DNA from: [Clostridium] asparagiforme DSM 15981
GTDB lineage: Bacteria; Bacillota; Clostridia; Lachnospirales; Lachnospiraceae
Assembly: GCA_025149125.1 (NCBI GenBank)
Contig: CP102272.1
Span: forward strand, 4,588,001-4,652,000
Direction: 5' to 3'
DNA length: 64,000 nucleotides
The notes beneath the pieces are model-generated. The model saw nothing but the letters and a program-made list of their open reading frames with translations. It did not search any database and was not told where the DNA came from. A program made the translations under genes and the position numbers. This document shows positions 17,875 through 26,777 of this stretch, one piece after another (the stretch's first letter is position 1; every line of letters begins with the position of its first letter).

Positions 17875-18960
17875 GTGATTACCATCAGTTTATGTATGAT
17901 TGTCAAAAATGAGGAGGCGGTTCTGGGGCGGGTTCTGGAGCAAATGAGGGGGATTGCAGACGAAATCATTGTCGTGGACACCGGCTCCGCAGACCGGACC
18001 AGGGAAATTGCCGCACAGTTCACCGATCACGTGTTTGATTACAAATGGCACCAGGACTTCGCAGCAGCCAGAAACTTTGCCTGTTCAAAGGCGTCCATGG
18101 ATTATTGGATGTGGCTGGACGCGGACGACGTGATCCGCCCGGACCAGCAGAAGCTTCTGCTGAGGCTGAAGGAATCGTTAAATCCTGCCACGGACATTGT
18201 GATGATGAAATATCTGACCGGCTTCGACCAGAACGGCCATGTGACATTTTCCTATTACCGCGAGCGGCTGATCAAAAACCGCCGGGGCTTTTTGTGGGAA
18301 GGCAGAGTCCACGAGGCGGTCACACCCCGCGGCAATATTCTCTATTCGCCGGTGGAAATCGAGCACCGCAAGCTCGCCGCCGGGGACAGCGACCGGAACC
18401 TCAGGATCTATGAGACCATGATCGGGGAGGGCGAAACACTTTGCCCGCGCCATCAGTTTTACTATGGGCGCGAGCTGTATTATCACCAGAGATATGAGGA
18501 GGCCGTCAAAGTCTTCGAGCATTTTCTGGAGGAACCCGACGGCTGGGTGGAAAACCGGATCGACGCCTGCCTGCAGCTGTCCCGCTGCCGGGAACAGCTG
18601 GGGCAGAAGCGGGAGGCGTTCCTGGCTCTGACGGGCAGTTTTCTCTACGACGAGCCCAGGGCGGAAATTCTCTGCGAGATCGGCCGCCTGCTGATTGGGG
18701 AACGCGCTTACAAGACCGCCGCCTACTGGTACCAGCGGGCCCTGGAGCTCACGCCCCGGGAAACCTCCGGCGCATTTGTGCTGCAGGACTGCTACGGGTA
18801 TATCCCGTATATGCAGCTGTGCGTGTGCTTCGACCGCCTGGGCGACCACAAAAAGGCCCGCGAATATCACCTTCTGGCCAGGGAATTGAAGCCGGAGGCG
18901 GAGGCCGTTAAACAGAACCAGTTGTATTTTGACAAGCTCTTTCAAGATGAGGAAGGATAA
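17875..18960 (+). CDS. Family 2 glycosyltransferase with TPR-like C-terminus
   Basis: The 361-residue protein starts with GTG after GGGGAGGA. Residues 1 to about 220 form a GT-A domain: ISLCMIVKNEEAVL, VVDTGSADRT (residues 34-42) and the metal-binding LDADD (81-85). The rest consists of helical TPR-like repeats (YHQRYEEAVKVFEHFLEE; YKTAAYWYQRALEL; HKKAREYHLLAREL). This build is seen in protein-modifying SunS-like transferases. With a SigK-type promoter identical to that of the collagen-like genes, it probably glycosylates their Thr-rich repeats. The sugar is not known. Confidence 0.85.
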   Translation: MITISLCMIVKNEEAVLGRVLEQMRGIADEIIVVDTGSADRTREIAAQFTDHVFDYKWHQDFAAARNFACSKASMDYWMWLDADDVIRPDQQKLLLRLKESLNPATDIVMMKYLTGFDQNGHVTFSYYRERLIKNRRGFLWEGRVHEAVTPRGNILYSPVEIEHRKLAAGDSDRNLRIYETMIGEGETLCPRHQFYYGRELYYHQRYEEAVKVFEHFLEEPDGWVENRIDACLQLSRCREQLGQKREAFLALTGSFLYDEPRAEILCEIGRLLIGERAYKTAAYWYQRALELTPRETSGAFVLQDCYGYIPYMQLCVCFDRLGDHKKAREYHLLARELKPEAEAVKQNQLYFDKLFQDEEG

Positions 18961-19525
18961 CCTGTTCACATCCTCCTCACATTCCGTTCACAAAATTGTT
19001 ACCATTTCAACAAACTTTCCTAACATTTACCGGATATACTAAATCATGTAAAGAGCTAATGCCAACAAGACTTTTTTTCATAATACTCTGGCCGACCGGA
19101 AGAATCCGGTCGGCCTCCTCCCTTTTCAGGGGCAAAATTCCACTTTATTTTCAATCAGCAGCAACCGTGGCCCGCCATCTCAAAATGCCCGTTGGTCCCG
19201 TCGTAGGGTTCATTCTTCATGCACAGGTGCACGGCCGGGAGCCAGGCTGCATCGACGAGCGCCGTCTTCTGTCCCCCATCCGGCAAGCGCTGATCGAATA
19301 CCGGGATACAGAAGAGAGCAGACCCCTGACCGCTCTGGTGGAACAGGCGGTCGGCGAGACTGCCGGGGAACTGCTGGTACATTTCGGCCAGGCCGGGATG
19401 GCTGGTACTGTGGTGTTTTAGTGTTTTTACAATTATACCCATTTATTTGAGTCATGGATTGCCGGGGAGGACTTCCCCGGCTTTTCTCATCCTTTTTCTT
19501 CGCAGCCTTTGCCTTAGGCTTGTTC
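18961..19525. other. Intergenic stretch with hairpins and ambiguous small ORFs
   Basis: A 10-bp hairpin (GGCCGACCGG/CCGGTCGGCC, 19090-19115) probably ends the glycosyltransferase transcript. Beyond it, two overlapping frames both have GC3-rich, coding-like composition: a + frame ending at 19421 and a - frame 19442-19155 ending EMAGHGCC. Neither has a good RBS. A + strand terminator (19461-19485) after the + frame slightly favours that strand. No family recognised. Confidence 0.35.
19461..19485 (+). terminator. Intrinsic terminator
   Basis: An 8-bp stem GCCGGGGA/TCCCCGGC is followed by TTTTCTC. It lies between an uncertain ORF and the promoter of collagen gene 2. Confidence 0.6.
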
Positions 19526-19553
19526 ACCAAACTTGTTTGATTTTCATATAGTA
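19526..19553 (+). promoter_or_regulatory. SigK-type promoter of collagen-like gene 2
   Basis: ACC (19526-19528), 16 nt, CATATAGTA (19545-19553). A leader of about 165 nt separates it from the start codon. Confidence 0.75.
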
Positions 19554-19722
19554 TATTGAGTTGGTAAACAGCGTCCGGCCGGACTGTCTCCATAATTCCC
19601 GCCGCTGTCCTCTCACACTGCCGGAACCGACCGCCATAACCGTTTCCGGTGTACCGATCACGCATTTGAATCTCAGACAGCTTCCCAGAGAAGCCAGGCA
19701 TCGACAATAAGGAGCGATTATT

Positions 19723-21510
19723 ATGTGTTATAATTATCCAAATGGAATGAATTACGGCGGCGCCCCCGGAGGAGGCGAGCCGGATCCGGCCGCATATGAC
19801 GCGCGCAGATATCCCGGATCGAATTGCTGCAACTGTTGCAACCGCGGTCCTACCGGACCGCAAGGGCCCATGGGTCCTCAGGGACCGATGGGACCCATGG
19901 GACCGCGGGGCTGCCAGGGCCCCCGGGGAATCACAGGACCGACCGGCTCAATGGGCCCTCAGGGTTATGTGGGACCCACAGGCGCAACTGGACCAACCGG
20001 ACCGATCGGCTATCCCGGACAGCCCGGACCGATGGGGCCAACCGGACCAACCGGACCGGCGGGTGCGAATGGGCTTAACGGAGCCATGGGACCCACCGGA
20101 CCGACCGGAGCCACGGGGGCCAACGGATTAAACGGAGCCAATGGCCCGATGGGCCCGACCGGGCCAACTGGACCGACAGGGGCAAATGGGCTTAACGGAG
20201 CTATGGGACCCACCGGGCCGACCGGACCGGCAGGGGCGAATGGGCTTAACGGAGCTATGGGACCCACCGGGCCGACCGGGGCAACCGGCCCTACTGGAGC
20301 AAACGGCGCGACTGGACCAACTGGACCGACCGGAGCGAACGGCGCGATTGGTCCAACCGGACCCACCGGGGCGAACGGCGCGATTGGTCCAACTGGACCA
20401 ACTGGGGCCAACGGACTTATCGGACCGACTGGACCCACCGGCGCGAACGGTATCACCGGGCCGACCGGCGCAACCGGTCCGACCGGACCAACCGGACCGG
20501 CCGGCGCAACCGGATCCACCGGAACGACAGGTGCCAGCGGCACAACTCCTGTCATTACCGTAGCCGGAACAGTGACCGGCAATCCTGGCACTCAGGCAAA
20601 TGTGGATGAAACATTTACGCCGAACGGTGCACAACTGCTCTTTACCATTCCCGCCGGTCCAACAGGTCCCACCGGAGCAAACGGTTTAATCGGGCCGACA
20701 GGACCCACCGGCGCGAACGGCATCACCGGGCCGACTGGCCCCACTGGGGCAAACGGTTTAATCGGGCCTACCGGACCCACCGGGGCGAACGGCATCACCG
20801 GGCCGACTGGACCCACTGGGGCAAACGGTATTACCGGGCCTACCGGACCCACCGGCGCTACTGGCGCTACCGGGGCCACCGGGCCCACCGGCGCTACTGG
20901 CGTTACCGGGCCAACCGGACCAACTGGCGCTACCGGGGCTACTGGCACTGCCGGAATTACCGGCGCCACCGGGCCGACCGGAGTGGCGGGTTCTTCCGCG
21001 ATTATTCCCTTCTCATCGGGAACGCCATTGACAATGACCACCATAGCCGGCGGCCTGGCCGGCATTCCATCGCTGATTGGCTTTGGCAGCAATGCTCCCA
21101 GCGTCAGTGTTCTGGGTGCCACGATTGACCTTACAAATGCTGCCGGTACGTTAACAAACTTTGCATTTTCCGTACCGCGTGACGGAACAATTACCGCTCT
21201 GTCGGCATTTTTCAGCACCACTGCGGCGCTGTCCCTGACCGGCTCCACCATCACAATCCGGGCGCAGCTCTATCAGTCCACTACGCCGAACAATATTTTT
21301 TCACCGATAGCCGGAGCAGTTGTCACCCTGGCGCCAGCGCTTACCGGTGTTATCTCCATCGGTAGTTTGTCCAATGGACTGACAAGCGGACTCTCCATTC
21401 CGGTGACCGCGAGAACAAGGCTTTTGCTGGTATTTTCCACTACCGCTTCCGGCGTGGCTCTGGTTAACACAGTTGCGGGTTACGCGAGTGCCGGCCTCTC
21501 AATTTCGTAA
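19723..21510 (+). CDS. Collagen-like exosporium protein 2 with BclB-type C-terminal domain
   Basis: The protein has 595 residues. The N-terminus, [13 protein letters not shown], is shared with the next two genes. G-X-Y triplets fill about residues 45 to 265 and resume at about 305 to 420. Between them lies a short non-collagen insert ([12 protein letters not shown]...LLFTIPAG). The C-terminal ~170 residues ([15 protein letters not shown] ... [21 protein letters not shown] ... [11 protein letters not shown]) match the BclB C-terminal domain of exosporium glycoproteins. RBS AAGGAG lies before ATG. It is probably glycosylated and assembled on the spore surface. Confidence 0.88.
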   Translation: MCYNYPNGMNYGGAPGGGEPDPAAYDARRYPGSNCCNCCNRGPTGPQGPMGPQGPMGPMGPRGCQGPRGITGPTGSMGPQGYVGPTGATGPTGPIGYPGQPGPMGPTGPTGPAGANGLNGAMGPTGPTGATGANGLNGANGPMGPTGPTGPTGANGLNGAMGPTGPTGPAGANGLNGAMGPTGPTGATGPTGANGATGPTGPTGANGAIGPTGPTGANGAIGPTGPTGANGLIGPTGPTGANGITGPTGATGPTGPTGPAGATGSTGTTGASGTTPVITVAGTVTGNPGTQANVDETFTPNGAQLLFTIPAGPTGPTGANGLIGPTGPTGANGITGPTGPTGANGLIGPTGPTGANGITGPTGPTGANGITGPTGPTGATGATGATGPTGATGVTGPTGPTGATGATGTAGITGATGPTGVAGSSAIIPFSSGTPLTMTTIAGGLAGIPSLIGFGSNAPSVSVLGATIDLTNAAGTLTNFAFSVPRDGTITALSAFFSTTAALSLTGSTITIRAQLYQSTTPNNIFSPIAGAVVTLAPALTGVISIGSLSNGLTSGLSIPVTARTRLLLVFSTTASGVALVNTVAGYASAGLSIS

Positions 21511-21535
21511 AACGCGCCGGTTCGCAAAATTATCA

Positions 21536-21574
21536 CCCCCGGATAGTGGAAACTTCAAACTGTCCGGGGGCTTT
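21536..21574 (+). terminator. Terminator of collagen-like gene 2
   Basis: An 11-bp stem CCCCCGGATAG/CTGTCCGGGGG is followed by CTTTAAC, about 25 nt after the stop codon. Confidence 0.65.
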
Positions 21575-21916
21575 AACACAACGTTCAAAAATGCCTGTAA
21601 AACGATCGGTAATACCCCTGATATTCCGACCATAATTGGGGCGGCGGGCAGAATGGCCGACTGCATTCGCTGACCTGTTTAAACATTGGCCCCAGAGCCA
21701 GCGCCAGCTTTATATTTTCAAAAGCTTGTTTTCATTTCACATGGTATACCAGACTGTCAAATGGATACCATCTCATTTTGCCGGGATCCATTTAACCGTT
21801 TGCATGTTACGTTTCATCTTATTTACAAGACATGCAGCCTGTTTTCTTTTAGCTGCATTACATCGGCTCCAATGGGCTGCAAGTGCGACCGGGACAGCCG
21901 GCCTGCCGCGCATTTC
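21575..21916. other. Intergenic region with a decayed promoter copy
   Basis: No gene seen. Bases 21722-21760 (GCTTGTTTTCATTTCACATGGTATACCAGAC in two parts) resemble the active promoter and early leader at 21917-21955. The -10 has changed to CACATGGTA, and no AC is found 16 nt upstream. It looks like an old duplicate of the SigK-type promoter. Confidence 0.45.
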
Positions 21917-21944
21917 ACAAAACTTGTTTACTTATCATATGGTA
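21917..21944 (+). promoter_or_regulatory. SigK-type promoter of collagen-like gene 3
   Basis: ACA (21917-21919), 16 nt, CATATGGTA (21936-21944). The leader is about 215 nt. Confidence 0.75.
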
Positions 21945-22161
21945 TACTAGACCGCCGGGCGGATGTCCCTTCGTTTTGCTGCAAATCGGACATCCTGCCA
22001 TTTCCCCTCCTCCCATTGGATTACGCCAGGCAATTTAAATCGCCTGCCAAACCCTCTGCCGCAGGGGGGCGGACCACTGCAGGGATGCCAGATACGCAGT
22101 ACATGATACGGGCAATACCGGCTCCTGCTGTTGGAAGATTAAAAAATAAGGAGCGATCGCT

Positions 22162-23334
22162 ATGTATTATAATGATCCAAATCGAACAAATTGTGGTAAT
22201 ATCCCTGGAAACTATCCTCCTGACGAATCGGCATTTGACATGTGCAGATGTCCCGGAGCAGGTGGAAACGCTCCCAGAGATTGTAACTGTTGTTGTAACC
22301 GCGGACCGACTGGCCCCCAGGGGCCCGTAGGCCCCGCAGGCCCCAGAGGGCCCCAAGGCTTTCCTGGAATCCCCGGTCCGACTGGCCCTACAGGCGCAAC
22401 CGGTACCAACGGAATGAATGGCATTATGGGGCCAACCGGGCCTACAGGCGCAACGGGTGCTAACGGGCTTAACGGCGCCATGGGGCCAACCGGGCCTACG
22501 GGAGCCAACGGACCCACCGGCGCCACTGGTGCTACTGGGCCTACAGGGGCTAACGGTATCACCGGTCCCACCGGTGCCAACGGCGCAACCGGCGTCACAG
22601 GACCCACCGGACCCACTGGCGCCAACGGCGTTACCGGCCCCACAGGACCCACTGGCGCCAACGGCGTTACCGGTCCCACAGGGCCCACCGGTGCCAACGG
22701 TGTTACAGGCCCCACAGGGCCCACCGGTGCCAACGGTGTTACCGGCCCCACAGGGCCCACCGGTGCCAACGGTGTTACCGGCCCCACAGGCCCTACTGGA
22801 GCCACCGGCGTTACCGGCCCCACAGGCCCTACGGGTAATACGAATTCTGCCTGTTGTGGATGTACGGAGCAAATAAGAAATATACTCCAACAGATTATTA
22901 CGCTATATCCCAATAACAATATATTTGTCACATTAAGGAGTGGTGATGCAGTTGTCGGCCGCCCTGGCGCTTTAATCCCCGGGCCAAATGGACAAACCGG
23001 ATTATTTGAAGTGACAACCTCCCAAAATCTCACACAGTTTTTGTCTATCTGCAGTATCGACACGATTCAAATAAACAATGCAACGTACAATGATGCTATT
23101 ACCTATTTACCAGAACCGGTTCCCGCTCCGACCGACTGTTGCTCTGATTGCGAATCAACCATTCGCTCTCGCCTGCCTGTCGGAACGCCCAACGTTAGTA
23201 TCAACACAAGTACCCAGACGCCATCTACGGGAACGGTTATAAGAAATGAATTCGGTATGATCGTACTGGCTAATGAGGCAGCTGCCACGATAACCTTCTT
23301 ATCATCCTGCAGTATCGATCTATTTTTCATTTAA
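22162..23334 (+). CDS. Collagen-like exosporium-type protein 3
   Basis: The protein has 390 residues. The N-terminus MYYNDPN and a Cys-rich segment ([15 protein letters not shown]) match genes 2 and 4. G-X-Y triplets run from about residue 48 to 227, with six near-identical [12 protein letters not shown] units. The C-terminal ~160 residues hold two related halves with CC pairs and the motif S-C-SID ([20 protein letters not shown]). This is not the BclA or BclB head domain, and I do not recognise the family. The paired Cys may cross-link spore-surface proteins. A terminator follows. Confidence 0.8.
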   Translation: MYYNDPNRTNCGNIPGNYPPDESAFDMCRCPGAGGNAPRDCNCCCNRGPTGPQGPVGPAGPRGPQGFPGIPGPTGPTGATGTNGMNGIMGPTGPTGATGANGLNGAMGPTGPTGANGPTGATGATGPTGANGITGPTGANGATGVTGPTGPTGANGVTGPTGPTGANGVTGPTGPTGANGVTGPTGPTGANGVTGPTGPTGANGVTGPTGPTGATGVTGPTGPTGNTNSACCGCTEQIRNILQQIITLYPNNNIFVTLRSGDAVVGRPGALIPGPNGQTGLFEVTTSQNLTQFLSICSIDTIQINNATYNDAITYLPEPVPAPTDCCSDCESTIRSRLPVGTPNVSINTSTQTPSTGTVIRNEFGMIVLANEAAATITFLSSCSIDLFFI

Positions 23335-23341
23335 AGCTCAG

Positions 23342-23372
23342 AACGGGTGGACAACAATGCCCACCCGTTTTT
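23342..23372 (+). terminator. Terminator of collagen-like gene 3
   Basis: A 9-bp perfect stem AACGGGTGG/CCACCCGTT with a 10-nt loop runs into TTTTT. Confidence 0.8.
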
Positions 23373-23854
23373 CGATGTAATTTGCCAATATTACTGATTC
23401 TAAACGAAAAACCGTGCAATAAAATGAATTTTTCTATCCCATATCCCTTGAAAACAATCCCTGCAATCTGCAAAGAACTTCCGGCAGACAGGGGCGCAGA
23501 TACTCACCGGGCCAGCTGACATTACCACCAGCCATCTTTCCTGTTTTGATCGGCAAACAAAACGGCGGAGCCGTTCCTTCAGACGCAGGAATCATTTCGG
23601 AACAGATCACGTTGTATTATTCTGCCTGATTCTGGTGCTTATGAGTCGGAATGTAATGTCTGCGCGCTTACCAACAAAGAGACAGATACCATTTTTCTCC
23701 ATTTGAGTAAATATGAAACGAACACTTATGGTCCTTTGATGAGACAACGGCATTATTCGCAATAACGAAAAACACGCGCTGCTGGTATGCGATTGTTTAT
23801 GGGATAAATCCTTTGGTCAAACAGTTCAACAGGTTCCGAGCTGCAACTCGTATC
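23373..23854. other. Intergenic region, no gene seen
   Basis: AT-richer DNA between collagen genes 3 and 4. I saw no coding frame with an RBS and no RNA gene. The gene 4 promoter follows. Confidence 0.45.
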
Positions 23855-23882
23855 ACCAAACTTGTTTACTTTTCATATGGTA
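23855..23882 (+). promoter_or_regulatory. SigK-type promoter of the interrupted collagen-like gene 4
   Basis: ACC (23855-23857), 16 nt, CATATGGTA (23874-23882). The spacer AAACTTGTTTACTTTT is nearly identical to that of gene 3. The leader of about 215 nt ends in AAGGAG before ATG. Confidence 0.75.
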
Positions 23883-24097
23883 TATTAGACCGCCAATCGG
23901 ATGCGGGTCCATTTCATTGCGGGCCCTGCATCCCGTCATCTCCCCTCCTTCGATTGGACAATGCCTGTCCATTCACACCGGCGGCCCTCTCTGTTGCAGG
24001 GGGACGGACAAATACAGAAAAAGTCAAGACTCAAACTATCATACTCAGCAAGATCGGCCACTGTTATTGAAAAACTGATTATTAAGGAGCGATCAAT

Positions 24098-25060
24098 ATG
24101 TTTTATAATTATCCAAATGGATCAAATTGCGGAAATACACCTGGAGGCTGCAATCCTGACGAAGCGGCATTTGACGAGTGCAGATGCCCCGGAGCAGGCG
24201 GATGTGCCCCCAGAGGTTGTAATTGTTGTTGTAACCGCGGACCGACCGGTCCCCAAGGGCCCATGGGCCCCAGAGGCTGCCCCGGACCGCAGGGTCCCAT
24301 CGGACCCAGAGGTTATCCCGGCCCTCAGGGCCCAGTGGGCCCAATCGGCCCCAGAGGACCACAGGGTTTTCCGGGAGTCCCCGGCCCTGCGGGTCCCACC
24401 GGGCCAACCGGCGCCAACGGCATGAACGGTGCCATGGGACCCACTGGACCCACGGGCGCTAACGGTATGAACGGCGCTATGGGACCCACTGGGCCCACGG
24501 GTGCCACTGGGCCAACCGGTCCCACCGGACCCACCGGCGCCAACGGCATGAATGGTGCCATGGGACCCACTGGACCTACAGGCGCAACCGGCGCTTCCGG
24601 GACTACCGGACCCACTGGTCCCACGGGTGCCAACGGCCTCAACGGTGCAACCGGACCCACCGGGCCCACTGGCGCTAACGGTGCTGCTGGCGCAACCGGA
24701 CCAACCGGAGCCACTGGTCCCACCGGCGCGAACGGTGCTGCCGGCGCAACCGGTGCGACCGGCGCCACGGGGCCTACCGGTGCTAACGGCGCGGCTGGCG
24801 CGACCGGTGCCACGGGCCCGACCGGGGCTGCCGGAGCCACCGGAGCTAGCGGCGCGACCGGTGCAACCGGACCGACCGGACCCATCGGACCGACCGGCCC
24901 CACTGGCGCCAACGGCACTGCTGGCGCAACCGGCCCCACCGGTGCCACGGGCCCCACTGGCTCCACCGGACCCACTGCCCCGTCAATATATGCACAACAA
25001 GGAAAATGCCGTAACCATGCGGCTTTCAGCACATTACAGACAATTAAACAACCCCTATAA
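24098..25060 (+). CDS. Collagen-like protein 4, promoter-proximal part, interrupted by the ICE
   Basis: Residues 1 to about 293 are host-encoded: [13 protein letters not shown], a Cys-rich segment (GCNCCCNRG), then G-X-Y triplets ([19 protein letters not shown] and similar). At 24974-24977 the ICE begins, and the frame reads 28 element-encoded residues (starting APSIYAQQG) to a stop at 25060. The product would be a headless collagen stalk. The missing C-terminal part lies at 52688-53806 in the compatible frame. RBS and start match genes 2 and 3. Confidence 0.85.
   Translation: MFYNYPNGSNCGNTPGGCNPDEAAFDECRCPGAGGCAPRGCNCCCNRGPTGPQGPMGPRGCPGPQGPIGPRGYPGPQGPVGPIGPRGPQGFPGVPGPAGPTGPTGANGMNGAMGPTGPTGANGMNGAMGPTGPTGATGPTGPTGPTGANGMNGAMGPTGPTGATGASGTTGPTGPTGANGLNGATGPTGPTGANGAAGATGPTGATGPTGANGAAGATGATGATGPTGANGAAGATGATGPTGAAGATGASGATGATGPTGPIGPTGPTGANGTAGATGPTGATGPTGSTGPTAPSIYAQQGKCRNHAAFSTLQTIKQPL
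24951..25000. repeat. attL of the ICE
   Basis: The host part ends GGACCC; ACTG (24974-24977) is shared with attR. The element arm TGCCCCGTCAATATATGCAC continues to CAAC at 24998. This arm is the inverted counterpart of the arm at 52665-52687, with each arm exactly 23 nt from the central AC. Confidence 0.8.
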
Positions 25061-25065
25061 TTACA

Positions 25066-25114
25066 CCTAAAACGCCGTAGCAAGGTTGGACAAGCCTTGA
25101 TATGGCGTTTTTAA
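25066..25114 (+). terminator. Hairpin terminator inside the ICE left end
   Basis: AAAACGCC pairs with GGCGTTTT across an inner AAGG/CCTT stem, followed by TTTTTAAG. It lies just after the stop of the interrupted collagen frame and may insulate the ICE from collagen gene transcription. Confidence 0.55.
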
Positions 25115-25322
25115 GTGAGTAGGATATGTCGCCGCAGCTTGAAAAGAGTTGCGGTTTTTTTATGCCCGAAAACAGGCGGTAACGTGGAACGTTAGGCGCG
25201 AAAAAGCCCTTATAATACAAGGCTTTTCAGACGCAAAAACGGCAAAGGCATACTGCAATACCAAAACCGCCGAAAACGGCTTTCTATTATTCCACGCAGA
25301 CCGAGAAAGGAAGTGATAAAAA
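25115..25322 (+). promoter_or_regulatory. Leader region of the ICE transfer operon
   Basis: Contains an inverted repeat GAAAAAGCC...GGCTTTTC (25200-25228) that encloses TATAAT (25211-25216), which suggests an operator over a -10 box. The word GTGGAACGTTA occurs at 25184-25194. No gene seen. The next start has RBS AAAGGAAGTG. Confidence 0.4.
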
Positions 25323-26267
25323 ATGGCAGTTTTCCGAGTTGAGAGAAATACGGGCTATACCGTTATGAGCAACCACCACTTGCGCAATAAGGAACTCACC
25401 TTAAAGGCAAAAGGCTTGCTTTCGCAAATGCTGTCTTTGCCCGAAGATTGGGATTATACCCTTGCGGGCTTATCCCATATCAACCGGGAGAAGATCGACG
25501 CAATCCGCGAAGCGGTAAAGGAACTCGAAAAAGCCGGATATATCGTGCGCAGCCGGGAGCGCGACGAAAAGGGACGCTTGCGGGGCGCAGATTACGTCAT
25601 ATACGAGCAGCCGCAGCCGCGAGAGCCGGAAGCAGCTACCAGCGGCGGACAGCCGCCTATATTGGATTTACCTACATTGGAAAATCCAACATTGGATAAT
25701 CCAACGTTGGAAAAACCTACGCAGGAAAAACCTACGTTGGAAAATCCAACGCAATTAAATAAAGATATATCAAGTAAAGAACAATCAATTACTGATCTAT
25801 CAAGTACCCATTCCATTCCTTTCCATTCCCTAAATCCCTTGCCTTATGAGCAGGACGAAGCGGCTACGCCGCCGGAAAGGAAAAGAACGGAAGCGAAAAC
25901 AAACAGTGCAATAGAGATTTATCGGGAAATCATCAAAGAAAACATCGACTATGACATTCTCATTCAAGACCCTAAAATGGATAAAGACCGTTTGGACGAG
26001 ATTGTAGAAATCATGCTGGAAACCGTCTGCACAGCGCGAAAGACAATCCGTATTGCCGGGGACGACTACCCCGCCGAACTGGTGAAATCAAAGTTTATGA
26101 AGCTGAACAGCAGCCATATTGAGTTTGTTTTGGATTGCATGAGGGAGAACACAACCAAAGTGCGCAACATCAAGCAGTATCTAAAAGCGGTGCTGTTCAA
26201 CGCGCCGAGTACCATTGACAGCTACTATACCGCCCTTGTCAATCACGACTTTTACGGCAGCAAATGA
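25323..26267 (+). CDS. ICE helix-turn-helix / replication-initiator-like protein
   Basis: The 314-residue protein has an N-terminal winged helix region (LRNKELTLKAKGLLSQMLSL then INREKIDAIREAVKELEKAGYI). A repetitive linker of LENPTLDNPTLEKPT-type pentamers (residues about 117-145) and a DUF6017-like C-terminal half follow. Proteins of this kind open the transfer operon in Tn1549-like elements and are often called replication initiators. Its role here is inferred from position. RBS AAAGGAAG. Confidence 0.65.
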   Translation: MAVFRVERNTGYTVMSNHHLRNKELTLKAKGLLSQMLSLPEDWDYTLAGLSHINREKIDAIREAVKELEKAGYIVRSRERDEKGRLRGADYVIYEQPQPREPEAATSGGQPPILDLPTLENPTLDNPTLEKPTQEKPTLENPTQLNKDISSKEQSITDLSSTHSIPFHSLNPLPYEQDEAATPPERKRTEAKTNSAIEIYREIIKENIDYDILIQDPKMDKDRLDEIVEIMLETVCTARKTIRIAGDDYPAELVKSKFMKLNSSHIEFVLDCMRENTTKVRNIKQYLKAVLFNAPSTIDSYYTALVNHDFYGSK

Positions 26268-26303
26268 GCATAGCCGCAGTTTACCGGGAAAGGAGTTGAT
26301 ACC

Positions 26304-26777
26304 TTGCAGGAGGAAGTAACCCAAAAAACGATTGCCCTATCCGTCAACGTGGGAAAAGGCGCGGCAAGGCTTACCGAACAGGCGTTACAGAAAGCAATCA
26401 AGAAGTTTTTGGAGCAGAAAAGCAAAGCACCGCATGGGAAACAGACCATGCGGCAGCTTATGAAGCAAAATGCGGGGGTTTCCAACATCGAGATCACCGA
26501 CAGCAATATCAAAGCCTTTGAGAGTACCGCGAAGAAATACAACATAGATTTTTCGCTGAAAAAGGTTAAGGGCGAACAGACCCGTTACCTTGTGTTTTTC
26601 AAAGGCAGGGACGCGGACGTTATGACCGCAGCGTTTCAAGAGTTTTCCGCAAAGAAGCTGAACAGGGATAAAAAGCCCTCTATCCGCAAAGCCCTTGCCG
26701 CAGCAAAGGACAAGGCGAAGCAGCTTAACGCCGCCCGCGACAAGGTAAAGAAAATAGACAGGGGGCGCGAGATATGA
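26304..26777 (+). CDS. PcfB-family conjugation protein
   Basis: The 157-residue basic, soluble protein starts with TTG after AAAGGAG. Sequence features such as VNVGKGAARLTEQALQKAIKKFLEQ and FKGRDADVMTAAFQEF are typical of PcfB proteins, which sit next to VirD4 and are thought to link the relaxosome to the coupling protein. Its stop overlaps the VirD4 start (ATGA). Confidence 0.78.
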   Translation: MQEEVTQKTIALSVNVGKGAARLTEQALQKAIKKFLEQKSKAPHGKQTMRQLMKQNAGVSNIEITDSNIKAFESTAKKYNIDFSLKKVKGEQTRYLVFFKGRDADVMTAAFQEFSAKKLNRDKKPSIRKALAAAKDKAKQLNAARDKVKKIDRGREI

